Origin: Mangrovicella endophytica
GTDB lineage: Bacteria; Pseudomonadota; Alphaproteobacteria; Rhizobiales; Rhizobiaceae
Assembly (NCBI RefSeq): GCF_002893625.1
Contig: NZ_PKMZ01000009.1
Coordinates: 1-64,000 of the forward strand
Direction: 5' to 3'
Length of the DNA stretch: 64,000 nt
Below are positions 53,169 through 63,054 of the stretch, piece after piece. The notes under the pieces are model-generated. The model worked only from the letters and a program-made list of their open reading frames with translations. It searched no databases and was not told the DNA's origin. The translations under genes were made by a program, and so were the position numbers. Each line of letters begins with the position of its first letter. The first letter of the stretch is position 1.

Positions 53169-54512
53169 ATGTCGGAAGCCGCCGACTGGCTGGCCGCACG
53201 CGGCATCGACGACATCGAGTGCATCACGCCGGATCTCGCCGGTGTTGCCCGCGGCAAGATGATGCCGGCCAAGAAGTTCACCGGCAACACCTCGCTGGCT
53301 TTGCCGTCGGCACTTTTCATGCACACCATCTCCGGCGAATACCCGGAGGAGACTGGCGAGTTCCGCTATTCGCCCAATGACGGCGACCTGAAGCTGATGC
53401 CGGATCTCTCCACGCTCGCCGACGTGCCGTGGGAAAGCGATCCGACGGCCCAGATCATCTGCGACCTTGTCGACACGTCGGGCGCGGCGGTCCCCTACAC
53501 GCCCCGCAACGTGCTGAAGCGCGTGCTCTCGCTCTACGAGAGCCGCGGCTGGCAACCGATCGTGGCGCCGGAAATCGAGTTCTATCTCGTCGCCAAGAAT
53601 GTCGATCCGGATTACCCGCTGACCCCGCCGATCGGGCGCTCCGGCCGGATGATCCAGAGCGGACAGGCCTATTCGATCGGCGGCGTCAACGAATTCGATG
53701 AGCTGATCGACGACATCTACGACTTCTCGGAGTGTCAGGGGCTCGAGATCGACACGCTGATCCATGAAGACGGCGCCGCGCAGCTGGAAATCAACCTGCG
53801 GCACGGGCATCCGATCGAGCTTGCCGATCAGGTCTTCATGTTCAAGCGCACGATCCGCGAGGCGGCGCTCAAGCACGGGATCTACGCGACCTTCATGGCC
53901 AAGCCCATCCAGGGCCAGCCGGGTTCGGCCATGCACATCCACCAGTCGGTGGTGGACCGGGCGACCGGCCGCAACATCTTCTCGGATGCCGACGGCTCGC
54001 CCTCGGCGCTGTTCTACAACTTCATCGGCGGGATGCAGCGCTACGTGCCGGCCGCCCTGGTGATGATGGCGCCCTACGTGAATTCCTACCGCCGCCTCAC
54101 CTACGGGATGAGCGCGCCGACCAACAATGCCTGGGGCTACGACAACCGCACGACCGCCTTCCGCGTGCCGACCTCGGATGCGGCCGGGCGGCGCGTCGAG
54201 AACCGCCTCCCCTCTTCCGACGCCAATCCCTATCTGGCGCTGGCGGCCTCGCTCGCCTGCGGCTGGCTGGGCATGAAGAACGCGATCGAGCCGGGCGCGC
54301 CGACCGATCTCACGGCCAATGAGGACGGTGGCATCTCGCTGCCGCGCGGCCTCCTGGAGGCCGTTGCCGCCTTCGAATGCGAGCCGGAGTTCCACGAGGT
54401 CTTCAGCCGCGAGTTCGTCGGCACCTATGCCGGGGTGAAGCGCGGCGAGTTCGAGACCTTCATGCAGGTGATCAGCCCGTGGGAGCGCGAGTTCCTGCTG
54501 CTGCAGGTCTAG
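53169..54512 (+). CDS. puuA: Glutamine synthetase family protein, probable gamma-glutamylputrescine synthetase
   Basis: 447 residues. GlnA-type catalytic domain: AGVARGKMMP, PEIEFYLV, EDGAAQLEINL, PIQGQPGSAMHIHQS (ammonia/nucleotide site), NRLPSSDANPYLALAA. The type IIIb/PuuA-like pattern and the gamma-glutamylputrescine oxidase gene 10 nt downstream point to the ATP-dependent glutamylation of putrescine rather than of ammonia. Other gamma-glutamylpolyamine or ethanolamine ligases are possible. Confidence 0.8.
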   Translation: MSEAADWLAARGIDDIECITPDLAGVARGKMMPAKKFTGNTSLALPSALFMHTISGEYPEETGEFRYSPNDGDLKLMPDLSTLADVPWESDPTAQIICDLVDTSGAAVPYTPRNVLKRVLSLYESRGWQPIVAPEIEFYLVAKNVDPDYPLTPPIGRSGRMIQSGQAYSIGGVNEFDELIDDIYDFSECQGLEIDTLIHEDGAAQLEINLRHGHPIELADQVFMFKRTIREAALKHGIYATFMAKPIQGQPGSAMHIHQSVVDRATGRNIFSDADGSPSALFYNFIGGMQRYVPAALVMMAPYVNSYRRLTYGMSAPTNNAWGYDNRTTAFRVPTSDAAGRRVENRLPSSDANPYLALAASLACGWLGMKNAIEPGAPTDLTANEDGGISLPRGLLEAVAAFECEPEFHEVFSREFVGTYAGVKRGEFETFMQVISPWEREFLLLQV

Positions 54513-54522
54513 GGCGCAGCGG

Positions 54523-55806
54523 TTGCAGCTGTACCAATCGCCGATCTCGCCGGGTCGCTCCTGGTACGAGGACGGCATCGAGCGCCCTGCCTTCGGCGCA
54601 TTGACGGAGCGGATCGATACCGACGTCGTCGTGGTCGGCGGCGGCTTCACCGGCTTGTCGGCGGCTCTTCATCTCGCCCGCGCTGGCGTCGGCGTCGTGC
54701 TCCTGGAGGCGCATCGCCTCGGCGACGGCGCTTCGGGGCGCAATGGCGGGCAGATGGGCACCGGCCAGCGCCTATGGCCCGCGGAGCTCGAAGCGCTCTA
54801 CGGCTTTGCGCGCTCGAAGGCGCTGTTCGACCTCGCCGAGGCGGCCAAGCGCCACCTCCTCAGCTTCATGGCTGAGAACGGGATCGACGCGGATTATCGC
54901 GCTGGCCAGCTCTCCGTCGCGCACAAGCGCCGCTACGTCGCCGACTATCGTGAGCAGGCGGAGGTGCTGGCGACGCGATACGGTTATGGCGACGCGCAGT
55001 TCATGGATGCTGAGGAGACGGCGGCTCGCGTGGGGTCGAAGCGCTACTTCGGGGGCATCCGCGACACCGGCACCGGTCACATCAATCCGATGAAGCTCGT
55101 GGTCGGCACCGCGCGGCTGGCGGGCGAGGCGGGCGCGCAGCTCTTCGAGGCGAGCGCCGTTACGGCGATCTCCCGCCAGGACGGCCGCATCATCGTCAGC
55201 ACGGCTGGGGGCGAAGTACGGGCCGAACGCGCGCTGATCGCGACCAACGCCTCCGGGGCCGGATTGCATCCGGAGACGGCGCGCCACATCCTGCCGATCA
55301 GCTCGTTCATCGGCGCGACGGAGCCGCTCGCCGAGCCGGAGCGCGTGCTGCCGGGCGGCGAATCCTGCGACGACTCCCGCTTCGTCGTGCGCTACTTCCG
55401 CAAGAGCGCCGACAACCGGCTGCTGTTCGGCGGGCGGGAGGCCTACACCTCTGCGACGGGCGATATCGCCTCCCACATCCGGCGGCAGATCGCCGAAGTC
55501 TATCCGCATCTCGCCGGCGTACGGTTGACCCATGCCTGGGGCGGATCCGTCGGGATCACGCTGCAGCGCATGCCCTTCGTCAGGACCCTTGGACCTGGCA
55601 TCACCGCGATCGGCGGCTTTTCCGGTCACGGGGTGATGCTGTCGAACTTTGCCGGCCGTCTTTATGCCGAGCGGATCATTGGTTTGACTGATCAACTTTC
55701 CGTGTTGGAGCAGCTCGATCTCGGCGCATTTCCGGGTGGGCGGTTACTTCGTACACCCTTGCTCTTCCTTGCAATGACTTGGTTCTCACTGCGGGACCGG
55801 CTGTAA
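54523..55806 (+). CDS. puuB: FAD-dependent oxidoreductase, probable gamma-glutamylputrescine oxidase
   Basis: 427 residues, TTG start. DAO-type flavoenzyme: VVVVGGGFTGLSAALHLARA then EAHRLGDGASGRNGGQMGTG, with C-terminal GGFSGHGVMLSNFAGRLYAE. In the Puu pathway it oxidises gamma-glutamylputrescine to the aldehyde and hydrogen peroxide. It directly follows the synthetase gene. The next enzymes (PuuC dehydrogenase, PuuD hydrolase) are not in the window. Confidence 0.83.
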   Translation: MQLYQSPISPGRSWYEDGIERPAFGALTERIDTDVVVVGGGFTGLSAALHLARAGVGVVLLEAHRLGDGASGRNGGQMGTGQRLWPAELEALYGFARSKALFDLAEAAKRHLLSFMAENGIDADYRAGQLSVAHKRRYVADYREQAEVLATRYGYGDAQFMDAEETAARVGSKRYFGGIRDTGTGHINPMKLVVGTARLAGEAGAQLFEASAVTAISRQDGRIIVSTAGGEVRAERALIATNASGAGLHPETARHILPISSFIGATEPLAEPERVLPGGESCDDSRFVVRYFRKSADNRLLFGGREAYTSATGDIASHIRRQIAEVYPHLAGVRLTHAWGGSVGITLQRMPFVRTLGPGITAIGGFSGHGVMLSNFAGRLYAERIIGLTDQLSVLEQLDLGAFPGGRLLRTPLLFLAMTWFSLRDRL

Positions 55807-56201
55807 CCTTCGAAGTGTTCACGCCAGCGTCACGCTTCGGCCTAAATTGCCTTCACCACGCGGCAGGCGCCAGCGGGGCGACATTTCCGTGCGTGCGTGA
55901 AATATTCGGGCCTATCTGTCGGGACGTGAGGCCCGCATGTTGAGGACAGTCCCGTCATCGTCAGAATGATCATCGCGCCATACCCGCAGCGTCGGCCAGC
56001 AGGCATCGGCCCCGTCGCGGCAATCCACTGCGAGCGGGAGCGTTGCCGCGACGCCCGGACGACGCGCTTGGCCGTCAACATGGCGACGAACGGTCGCAAG
56101 GGCTGCGGGGACCCTGCAGGGTTCACGAAAGCCTCGGTGGACTATGTCCGCGCGGACAAACGCAGCTGCGGCAATCCGGTGGGAACGAAGGCAACGAAGC
56201 A
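55807..56201. other. Intergenic region before the phytochrome gene
   Basis: 395 nt. A 79-codon frame (55966-56205) ends in a GTGA overlap with the phytochrome start, but it has no family match, no ribosome-binding site and mixed codon use. No haem oxygenase gene is present. Confidence 0.5.
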
Positions 56202-58787
56202 GTGAGCCTGACGGACGATCCACAGAACTTTCGGGTCGATCTGTCCAATTGCGATCGCGAGCCGATCCACCTCCTGGGTCACATCCAGGATTTCGGATTT
56301 TTGCTTGCGGTCTCGATGGACTGGCTGATCCAGCACGCCTCGGTGAACGTCGGCACCTATCTCGGGCGCGAGGCGGATGCCATCGTCGGCGAGCCGCTGA
56401 TGAACGTTCTGCCGGCAGAGACGGTGCATACTCTGCGCGGCCGCCTGCAGGTGATGTCCTCCAGCGATGCCTCCGAGCGTTTGTTCGGCTTCGACTTTCT
56501 CGGCGACGGCACCTGCTACGACGTCGCCATCCACATTTCCGGCCAGTCGATCATCATCGAGGCGGAGCGCTCGCCCGAAGAGGGGATACACGCGGGCGTT
56601 CAGGTCAAGAGCATGATGGCACGCGTCCAGCGCACGGATACGCTGGAGGCGCTCTTCCGCGAATCCGTGCGTCAGCTGCGCGGCGTCGCGGGGTTCGACC
56701 GCGTGATGCTCTACCGCTTCGCTCCCACTGGTGCGGGCGAGATCGTCGCCGAGAGTGTGCGGAGCGGCTTCGGCAGCTTCCTCGGACTGAACTATCCCGC
56801 CTCCGATATCCCGTCACAGGCGCGCGCCCTCTATGTGCGCAACCAGATTCGCCTGATCGCTGACGTCAACGGCGTGCCGGTGCCCATCGTGCCCGAGTTC
56901 GATCCGGAGCGCCGGCCTATCGACCTGTCGATGTCGATGCTCCGCAGCGTGTCGCCGATCCATATCGAGTACCTGAAGAACATGGGCGTCGGCGCGTCCA
57001 TGTCGGTCTCGATCATCATCGACGGTGCGCTGTGGGGCTTGTTCGCGCTGCACCACTACACGCCGCGTTATCTCTCGATGGAGCTGCGCAGCACCATCGA
57101 GCTCTTCGGTCAGATGGTGTCCTTCATGATCGAAGGGCGCCTCTACAAGGAAAGGCGTGCGGCCGAGGAGGAGGCCCGTCGGCTGCACGACCACTTTGTT
57201 GCGCGCATCGTCGCGGCGACGCCGTCGACCGATTCCATCGCCAACTTTGCCGACGAGTTGCGTGACATCATCCCGTGCGACGGATTCATCGTCTGGTCGA
57301 AGGGTGAGGCCCGCATCTTCGGCCGAACGCCGACGCGCGACGAGCTGCCGGCGCTCGCCCGCTTCCTCAATCGCGCAGCATCGAGCCGTGTCTACTCCAC
57401 GGACGAGATCAGCGCCGTCTATCCCGCCGGGGCCGACTTCATGGACCGGGCGGCCGGCCTTCTGGCGATCCCGATATCGCGCTCGCCGCGCGACTACCTG
57501 ATGTTCTTCCGCAAGGAGCTTGTCCAGACGGTGACCTGGGCCGGCAATCCGCAGGAGAAGACGGCGACCTTCGGACCAAACGGACCGCGCCTGTCGCCAC
57601 GCCGGAGCTTCGAGGCCTGGAAGGACACGGTGTACGGCAAGAGCCGTTCCTGGACGGCGACGGAGTTGAAGTCGGCCGAAGCCCTGCGGGTCAGCATCCT
57701 GGAAGTGCTGCTGCGCTTCAACGAGGAGACCGAACGGCAGCAGGGCCTCGCCACACAGCGCCAGGAACTGCTGATCGCCGAGCTGAACCACCGCGTCCGC
57801 AACATCCTCAGCCTGATCCGCGCGGTGGTCGTGCAGAGCCGCCCGGGCGCGGACAGCATCGACTCGTTTGCCCAGATCATCGGCGGCCGCATCCAGGCGC
57901 TGGCCCGGGCGCATGACCAGATCACGCAAGCGGAATTCTCCGCGCAGTCGCTGCAGGCGATCATCGAGACGGAGGTCTCCGCCTATATCGGTCAGAAGGC
58001 CGACCGCTTTCACATCGATGGTCCGCCGGTGCTTGTCGAGGCGGGCGCCTTCTCGACCATGGCGCTGGTCTTCCACGAGATGGTGACAAACTCGGCCAAA
58101 TACGGCGCGCTGTCGGATTCACGCGGCACGGTTGAGGTCACCTGGCGGATCGACGAGGCGGACGCTTGCGTCATCGATTGGCGCGAAAGCGGCGGCCCTC
58201 CGGTGGCGCCGCCGAAGCGCCGTGGATTCGGCTCGACCATCATCGAGCGATCGATCCCGCACGACCTCGGCGGTGAGGTCGAGGTGAACTATCGCCTGGC
58301 CGGCATGACGGCCCGCTTCACCCTGCCGCGCTCGATCTACCGGATCGGTGACGCTGACGCGGCAGGCCTGCCGGCAAGCGCGAAGCCGCCGAGCCGCATT
58401 TCGGCTGCAGCGGACAAGTCTGCGCTGGCCGGGCGGATCGGCCTGATCGTCGAGGACAACATGATCATTGCGCTGGACGCCGAGCAGATGCTCCTCGAGG
58501 CAGGCATGACCAAGGTCTTCACCGCCGCCAATCTCGGCGAGGCGAGGCGCCTCGTCGAGGCGGAGAAGCCCGATGTCGCGCTGCTCGATGTCAATCTCGG
58601 ACGCGAAACGAGCTTCCCGTTGATCGCCGACCTCAGCAGGGCCGGCATACCCTTCATCTTTGCGACCGGTTATGGCGACCAGATCACCGTTCCCGAACAG
58701 GCAGAGGGTGCGCTCACCATCCGCAAGCCGTTCGCGGCGGAGGACCTCATTTCGGCGCTGACATCCGTCATCGCATCGCGCGACTGA
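56202..58787 (+). CDS. Bacteriophytochrome HWE histidine kinase with C-terminal receiver
   Basis: 861 residues from GTG. PAS domain with the biliverdin-attaching Cys17 (SNCDREPIH), GAF domain with PASDIPSQARALY and SPIHIEYLKNMGVGASMS, PHY domain with the tongue motif PRRSFEAWK, an HWE kinase with phospho-His530 (AELNHRVRN) and W-R-E-S-G-G-P, then a receiver domain with phospho-Asp796 and IRKPF. A red/far-red light sensor whose kinase feeds its own receiver or a separate one. The lasso motif reads GHIQDFG instead of the common GxIQPHG. Confidence 0.92.
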   Translation: MSLTDDPQNFRVDLSNCDREPIHLLGHIQDFGFLLAVSMDWLIQHASVNVGTYLGREADAIVGEPLMNVLPAETVHTLRGRLQVMSSSDASERLFGFDFLGDGTCYDVAIHISGQSIIIEAERSPEEGIHAGVQVKSMMARVQRTDTLEALFRESVRQLRGVAGFDRVMLYRFAPTGAGEIVAESVRSGFGSFLGLNYPASDIPSQARALYVRNQIRLIADVNGVPVPIVPEFDPERRPIDLSMSMLRSVSPIHIEYLKNMGVGASMSVSIIIDGALWGLFALHHYTPRYLSMELRSTIELFGQMVSFMIEGRLYKERRAAEEEARRLHDHFVARIVAATPSTDSIANFADELRDIIPCDGFIVWSKGEARIFGRTPTRDELPALARFLNRAASSRVYSTDEISAVYPAGADFMDRAAGLLAIPISRSPRDYLMFFRKELVQTVTWAGNPQEKTATFGPNGPRLSPRRSFEAWKDTVYGKSRSWTATELKSAEALRVSILEVLLRFNEETERQQGLATQRQELLIAELNHRVRNILSLIRAVVVQSRPGADSIDSFAQIIGGRIQALARAHDQITQAEFSAQSLQAIIETEVSAYIGQKADRFHIDGPPVLVEAGAFSTMALVFHEMVTNSAKYGALSDSRGTVEVTWRIDEADACVIDWRESGGPPVAPPKRRGFGSTIIERSIPHDLGGEVEVNYRLAGMTARFTLPRSIYRIGDADAAGLPASAKPPSRISAAADKSALAGRIGLIVEDNMIIALDAEQMLLEAGMTKVFTAANLGEARRLVEAEKPDVALLDVNLGRETSFPLIADLSRAGIPFIFATGYGDQITVPEQAEGALTIRKPFAAEDLISALTSVIASRD

Positions 58788-58912
58788 TCAGTGATGTCGT
58801 GGCCAGCTCGGCTGATGCGCATCCAGCCGCACGAAAGCTTTGTCTCTGGTCTCTTTTAAACGATTAGACTAGAGCGGGTTCAAACAGCCCGTTCCGTCGG
58901 GAGAAGGATCGC

Positions 58913-60388
58913 ATGTCCAGCCAGATCATTCCGGTCGAGCCGTTCGATTACGTCGTCTTCGGCGGCAACGGGGATCTCGCCGAGCGCAAGCTCTTGCCTG
59001 CCCTGTATCATCGCGACCGTGACGGTCAGCTCCCCGCCGATGCGCGCATCATCGGGGCGTCGCGCACCTTCTTCTCCGACGAGACCTATCGCAGCTTCGC
59101 CCGCGGCGCGATCAAGGCGCATGTGCGTCAGGAGGACATCGAGCCGCAGGCGCTCGACCGCTTCTTGGCGCGCCTGCACTACCGCGAGATCGACGCCCGC
59201 AGCGAGCAGGGCTGGGACGAGCTGAAGACATTCCTGGACGAGGCGCCGGACCGCATTCGCGCCTTCTATCTCGCCGTCGGCCCCGGCCTATTCGGCGATC
59301 TTGCCTGCCGCATCAGCGAGCATGGCCTGTCCAACCCGAAGACACGTCTCGTCGTCGAGAAGCCGGTCGGGCGCGATCTCGCTTCCGCCCGCGAGCTGAA
59401 CGACACGATCGGGCGCCACTTCAGCGAGGATCAGGTCTTCCGCATCGACCACTATCTCGGCAAGGAGACGGTGCAGAACCTGATGGCGCTGCGCTTTGCC
59501 AACGCGCTGTACGAGCCGGTCTGGAACTCGACCCATATCGACCACGTGCAGATCACCGTGGCGGAGTCCGTCGGTCTGGAAGGGCGTGCCGGCTACTACG
59601 ACCAGGCCGGTGCGCTGCGTGACATGGTGCAGAACCACATCGTCCAGCTGATGTGCCTCGTGGCGCTGGAGCCGCCCTCGGCGATGAACGCCGACGCGCT
59701 GCGCGACGAGAAGCTCAAAGTGCTGCGGGCCCTGCGCCCGATCGACGAGAGCAATGTCGAGCAGCTCACGGTGCGCGGCCAGTACAAGGCGGGCGCTTCC
59801 GCCGGCGGCGCGGTGAAGGGCTATCTCGACGATCTCGGTGAGGCCGACAGCGATACCGAGACCTTCGTCGCCATCAAGGCCGAGATCGGCAACTGGCGCT
59901 GGGCGGGGGTGCCCTTCTACCTGCGGACCGGCAAGCGCCTGTCGGAGCGCATGTCGGAGATCGTCGTCACCTTCCGCCCCATCCCCCATTCTATCTTCGA
60001 CCGCACCGCCGGCAACGTCGTGCAGAACCAGCTGGTCCTGCGCCTGCAGCCGAACGAGGGCGTCCGGCAATGGCTGATGATCAAGGATCCAGGCCCCGGC
60101 GGCATGCGTCTGCGGCACGTCCCGCTCGACATGAGTTTCGCGGAGTCGTTCCGCGTTCGTAATCCCGACGCCTATGAGCGGCTGCTGATGGACGTCATCC
60201 GCGGCAACCAGACGCTGTTCATGCGGCGCGACGAGGTCGAGGCTGCCTGGGAGTGGGTCGACCCGATCCTGAAGGCCTGGGAAGCAAAGGGCGTGAAGCC
60301 GCAGGGCTACACGGCCGGCACCTGGGGACCCTCCTCCGGCGTCGCCCTGATCGAGCGCGACGGCCGCACCTGGCACGAGCCGGATTGA
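58913..60388 (+). CDS. zwf: Glucose-6-phosphate dehydrogenase
   Basis: 491 residues. Oxidises glucose 6-phosphate to 6-phosphogluconolactone. GGNGDLAERKLLPAL (17-31, NADP loop), EKPVGRDL (149-156), and the active-site signature DHYLGKE (179-185). First gene of a zwf-pgl-edd operon for the Entner-Doudoroff pathway, overlapping pgl by 1 nt. The 125-nt leader contains the AT-rich stretch TTTTAAACGATTAGA (58854-58868), a likely promoter or operator. Confidence 0.96.
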   Translation: MSSQIIPVEPFDYVVFGGNGDLAERKLLPALYHRDRDGQLPADARIIGASRTFFSDETYRSFARGAIKAHVRQEDIEPQALDRFLARLHYREIDARSEQGWDELKTFLDEAPDRIRAFYLAVGPGLFGDLACRISEHGLSNPKTRLVVEKPVGRDLASARELNDTIGRHFSEDQVFRIDHYLGKETVQNLMALRFANALYEPVWNSTHIDHVQITVAESVGLEGRAGYYDQAGALRDMVQNHIVQLMCLVALEPPSAMNADALRDEKLKVLRALRPIDESNVEQLTVRGQYKAGASAGGAVKGYLDDLGEADSDTETFVAIKAEIGNWRWAGVPFYLRTGKRLSERMSEIVVTFRPIPHSIFDRTAGNVVQNQLVLRLQPNEGVRQWLMIKDPGPGGMRLRHVPLDMSFAESFRVRNPDAYERLLMDVIRGNQTLFMRRDEVEAAWEWVDPILKAWEAKGVKPQGYTAGTWGPSSGVALIERDGRTWHEPD

Positions 60389-61089
60389 TGGCCGCCTCGA
60401 TGCATCGCTATCCAAACCGCGACGCGCTGGCGGAAGCACTCGCCGCCGGTGTTGCGGCCGTGCTGGCCGGTGGCATCGCGACCCGCGGCGTGGCGACGCT
60501 TGCGGTCTCCGGCGGTTCGACGCCGAAGCGCTTCTTCGAAGTGCTGTCGCAGGCGGAGATCGACTGGGCGGACGTGACGGTGCTGCTCGTCGACGAGCGC
60601 TGGGTGCCCGAGACGAACGAGCGTTCCAACGCCGCCCTGGTGCGGCGCCACCTTCTGCAGGGGCCGGCGGCGGCGGCGCATTTCGAGCCCTTCTACATGG
60701 AGGCTGGCCATCCGCACGCCGTAGAGGGCGATCTCTGCAGTCGCTTCGCACAGTTGGTGCGACCGCTCGACGTCGTCATCCTGGGCATGGGCGGCGACGG
60801 CCACACGGCTTCCTTCTTTCCGGGCGCCGACCGGCTCGGCGAGGCTATTGATCCCGCCGGCAAGGCGGCGGTCGTCGCGATCGAGGCACCGGGTGCCGGC
60901 GAGCCTCGGGTGACGCTCTGTCTACCGGTTCTGGTGGACGCACGATTCCTCGCTCTCCATATCGAGGGTGAGGAGAAGCTGCGCGTCCTTGAGACAGCAC
61001 AGCAGCCTGGGCGGATCGAGGATCTGCCCGTCCGCTCCATCCTGCGCGCCCCCCGCGAGAAGGCGCTCGAGATCTTCTGGGCGCCCTGA
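60388..61089 (+). CDS. pgl: 6-phosphogluconolactonase
   Basis: 233 residues. Hydrolyses the lactone made by Zwf. DevB/NagB-like fold: LAVSGGSTPKRFFEVLSQ, LLVDERWVP, ILGMGGDGHTASFFPG. The start codon shares one base with the zwf stop (TGATG), so translation is coupled. Confidence 0.95.
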   Translation: MAASMHRYPNRDALAEALAAGVAAVLAGGIATRGVATLAVSGGSTPKRFFEVLSQAEIDWADVTVLLVDERWVPETNERSNAALVRRHLLQGPAAAAHFEPFYMEAGHPHAVEGDLCSRFAQLVRPLDVVILGMGGDGHTASFFPGADRLGEAIDPAGKAAVVAIEAPGAGEPRVTLCLPVLVDARFLALHIEGEEKLRVLETAQQPGRIEDLPVRSILRAPREKALEIFWAP

Positions 61090-61131
61090 AGACAGCCCAG
61101 CGCGCCGGCAACGGCATCCGAAGAGGCACCC

Positions 61132-62949
61132 ATGACCGTAGATCGCCGCATCGCAGACATCACCGACCGTATCCGCGAGCGCTCCGCTCCGACGCGCGAA
61201 CCCTATCTGGCACGTATCCGCGCCAAGGGCGCAGCAGGGCCGGTGCGCCGGCATCTCTCCTGCGGCAACCTTGCCCACGGCTTTGCCGCCTGCGGCCCGA
61301 CGGACAAGGCCCGTCTCTCCGGCGACCACACGCCCAATCTCGGCATCATCACCGCCTATAACGACATGCTCTCGGCCCACCAGCCGTTCGAGCGGTTTCC
61401 GGAGCTGATCCGCGAGGCTGCGCGCGAGGTCGGGGGCACGGCGCAGGTCGCATCGGGCGTTCCGGCCATGTGTGACGGCGTCACGCAGGGGCAGATCGGC
61501 ATGGAGATGTCGCTATTCTCCCGCGACGTCATCGCCATGGCGGCGGCCGTCGGCCTCAGCCACGACATGTTCGATGCCACCGTCTATCTCGGCGTCTGCG
61601 ACAAGATCGTGCCGGGCCTTGCCATCGCGGCCCTGACCTTCGGACACCTGCCCGCGATCTTCGTGCCGGCCGGGCCGATGACCTCCGGCCTGCCGAACGA
61701 CGAGAAGGCGAAGATTCGCCAGCTCTATGCCGAGGGCAAGGTCGGGCGCGATGCGCTGCTGGAGTCGGAATCGAAGTCCTATCACGGCCCCGGCACCTGC
61801 ACCTTCTACGGCACGGCGAACTCCAACCAGATGCTGATGGAGATCATGGGTCTCCACACGCCGGGCTCATCCTTCATCAACCCGAACACGCCGCTGCGCG
61901 ACGCGCTGACGCGCGAGGCGACCAAGCGCGCCCTGTCCATCACTGCCATCGGCAACGAGTTCACGCCGGCCGGCGAGATCGTCGACGAGCGCGCCGTGGT
62001 GAACGGCGTCGTCGGACTGCATGCGACGGGCGGCTCGACCAATCACACGCTGCACCTCGTGGCGATCGCCCGGGCCGCCGGCATCCAGCTGACCTGGCAG
62101 GACATTTCGGATCTGTCCGACGTTACGCCGCTCCTGGCGCGCGTCTACCCCAACGGTCTGGCGGACGTGAACCACTTCCACGCCGCCGGCGGCATGGGCT
62201 TCCTGATCCGCGAACTGCTCGATCACGGCTTCCTGCACGAAGACGTGCGCACCGTCTGGGGTACGGGCCTCAGGGCCTATGCCATCGAGGCCAAGCTCTC
62301 CGAGGATGGCCAGAGCGTTTTCCGCGCGGCCGCTCCCGTCGAGAGCGGCGACCCGAAGGTGTTGACGACGGGCGACAAGCCGTTCTCCAACAATGGCGGC
62401 CTGCGGATCCTGACCGGCAACGTCGGCAGTGCGGTCATCAAGGTCTCGGCCGTGAAGCCGGAGCGCCGCATCGTCGAGGCGCCGGCGAAGATCTTCAACG
62501 ATCAGGACGAGCTGCTGGCCGCCTTCAACGCCGGCAGCCTCACCGGCGATTTCGTTGCCGTTGTCCGCTTCCAGGGGCCGCGGTCCAACGGCATGCCGGA
62601 ACTGCACAAGCTGACCCCTGCCCTCGGCGTCCTGCTCGACCGCGGCCAGAAGGTGGCGCTCGTCACCGATGGACGCATGTCCGGCGCGTCCGGAAAGGTG
62701 CCGGCGGCGATCCATGTCACGCCGGAAGCCAAGGATGGCGGCGTTATCGGGCGCATCCGCGAGGGCGACATGATCCGCCTGGACGGCGAAGCCGGAACCC
62801 TGGAAGTGCTGGTGGAGGCAGCCGAACTCGGCGGCCGCGAGCCGGCGCAGATCGATCTCTCCGCCAACGAGTTCGGTCTTGGCCGTGAACTCTTCGGCGT
62901 CTTCCGCAACAGCGTCGGTGCCGCCAGCGAGGGCGCCAGCGTCTTCTGA
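61132..62949 (+). CDS. edd: Phosphogluconate dehydratase
   Basis: 605 residues. Converts 6-phosphogluconate to KDPG, the committed Entner-Doudoroff step. IlvD/Edd family with Fe-S ligands in C-D-G-V-T-Q-G, G-V-C-D-K and [15 protein letters not shown], and a C-terminal [17 protein letters not shown]. The aldolase gene eda is not nearby. Third gene of the operon. Confidence 0.96.
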   Translation: MTVDRRIADITDRIRERSAPTREPYLARIRAKGAAGPVRRHLSCGNLAHGFAACGPTDKARLSGDHTPNLGIITAYNDMLSAHQPFERFPELIREAAREVGGTAQVASGVPAMCDGVTQGQIGMEMSLFSRDVIAMAAAVGLSHDMFDATVYLGVCDKIVPGLAIAALTFGHLPAIFVPAGPMTSGLPNDEKAKIRQLYAEGKVGRDALLESESKSYHGPGTCTFYGTANSNQMLMEIMGLHTPGSSFINPNTPLRDALTREATKRALSITAIGNEFTPAGEIVDERAVVNGVVGLHATGGSTNHTLHLVAIARAAGIQLTWQDISDLSDVTPLLARVYPNGLADVNHFHAAGGMGFLIRELLDHGFLHEDVRTVWGTGLRAYAIEAKLSEDGQSVFRAAAPVESGDPKVLTTGDKPFSNNGGLRILTGNVGSAVIKVSAVKPERRIVEAPAKIFNDQDELLAAFNAGSLTGDFVAVVRFQGPRSNGMPELHKLTPALGVLLDRGQKVALVTDGRMSGASGKVPAAIHVTPEAKDGGVIGRIREGDMIRLDGEAGTLEVLVEAAELGGREPAQIDLSANEFGLGRELFGVFRNSVGAASEGASVF

Positions 62950-63054
62950 CCAGCGAGAAGTTGCCAGCGCGACGATCTTTCGCGCTGGCCACACCGATGC
63001 TACGTTCGGCGACTAAAGGACCAGGACGATCCGTCTGAAGGCCGAAAGGCAGCG

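Noticed and set aside
55966-56205. A 79-residue gene just upstream of the phytochrome
   Set aside because: The GTGA overlap is tempting, but there is no ribosome-binding site, no recognisable family and uneven codon use. It is kept only as an observation.
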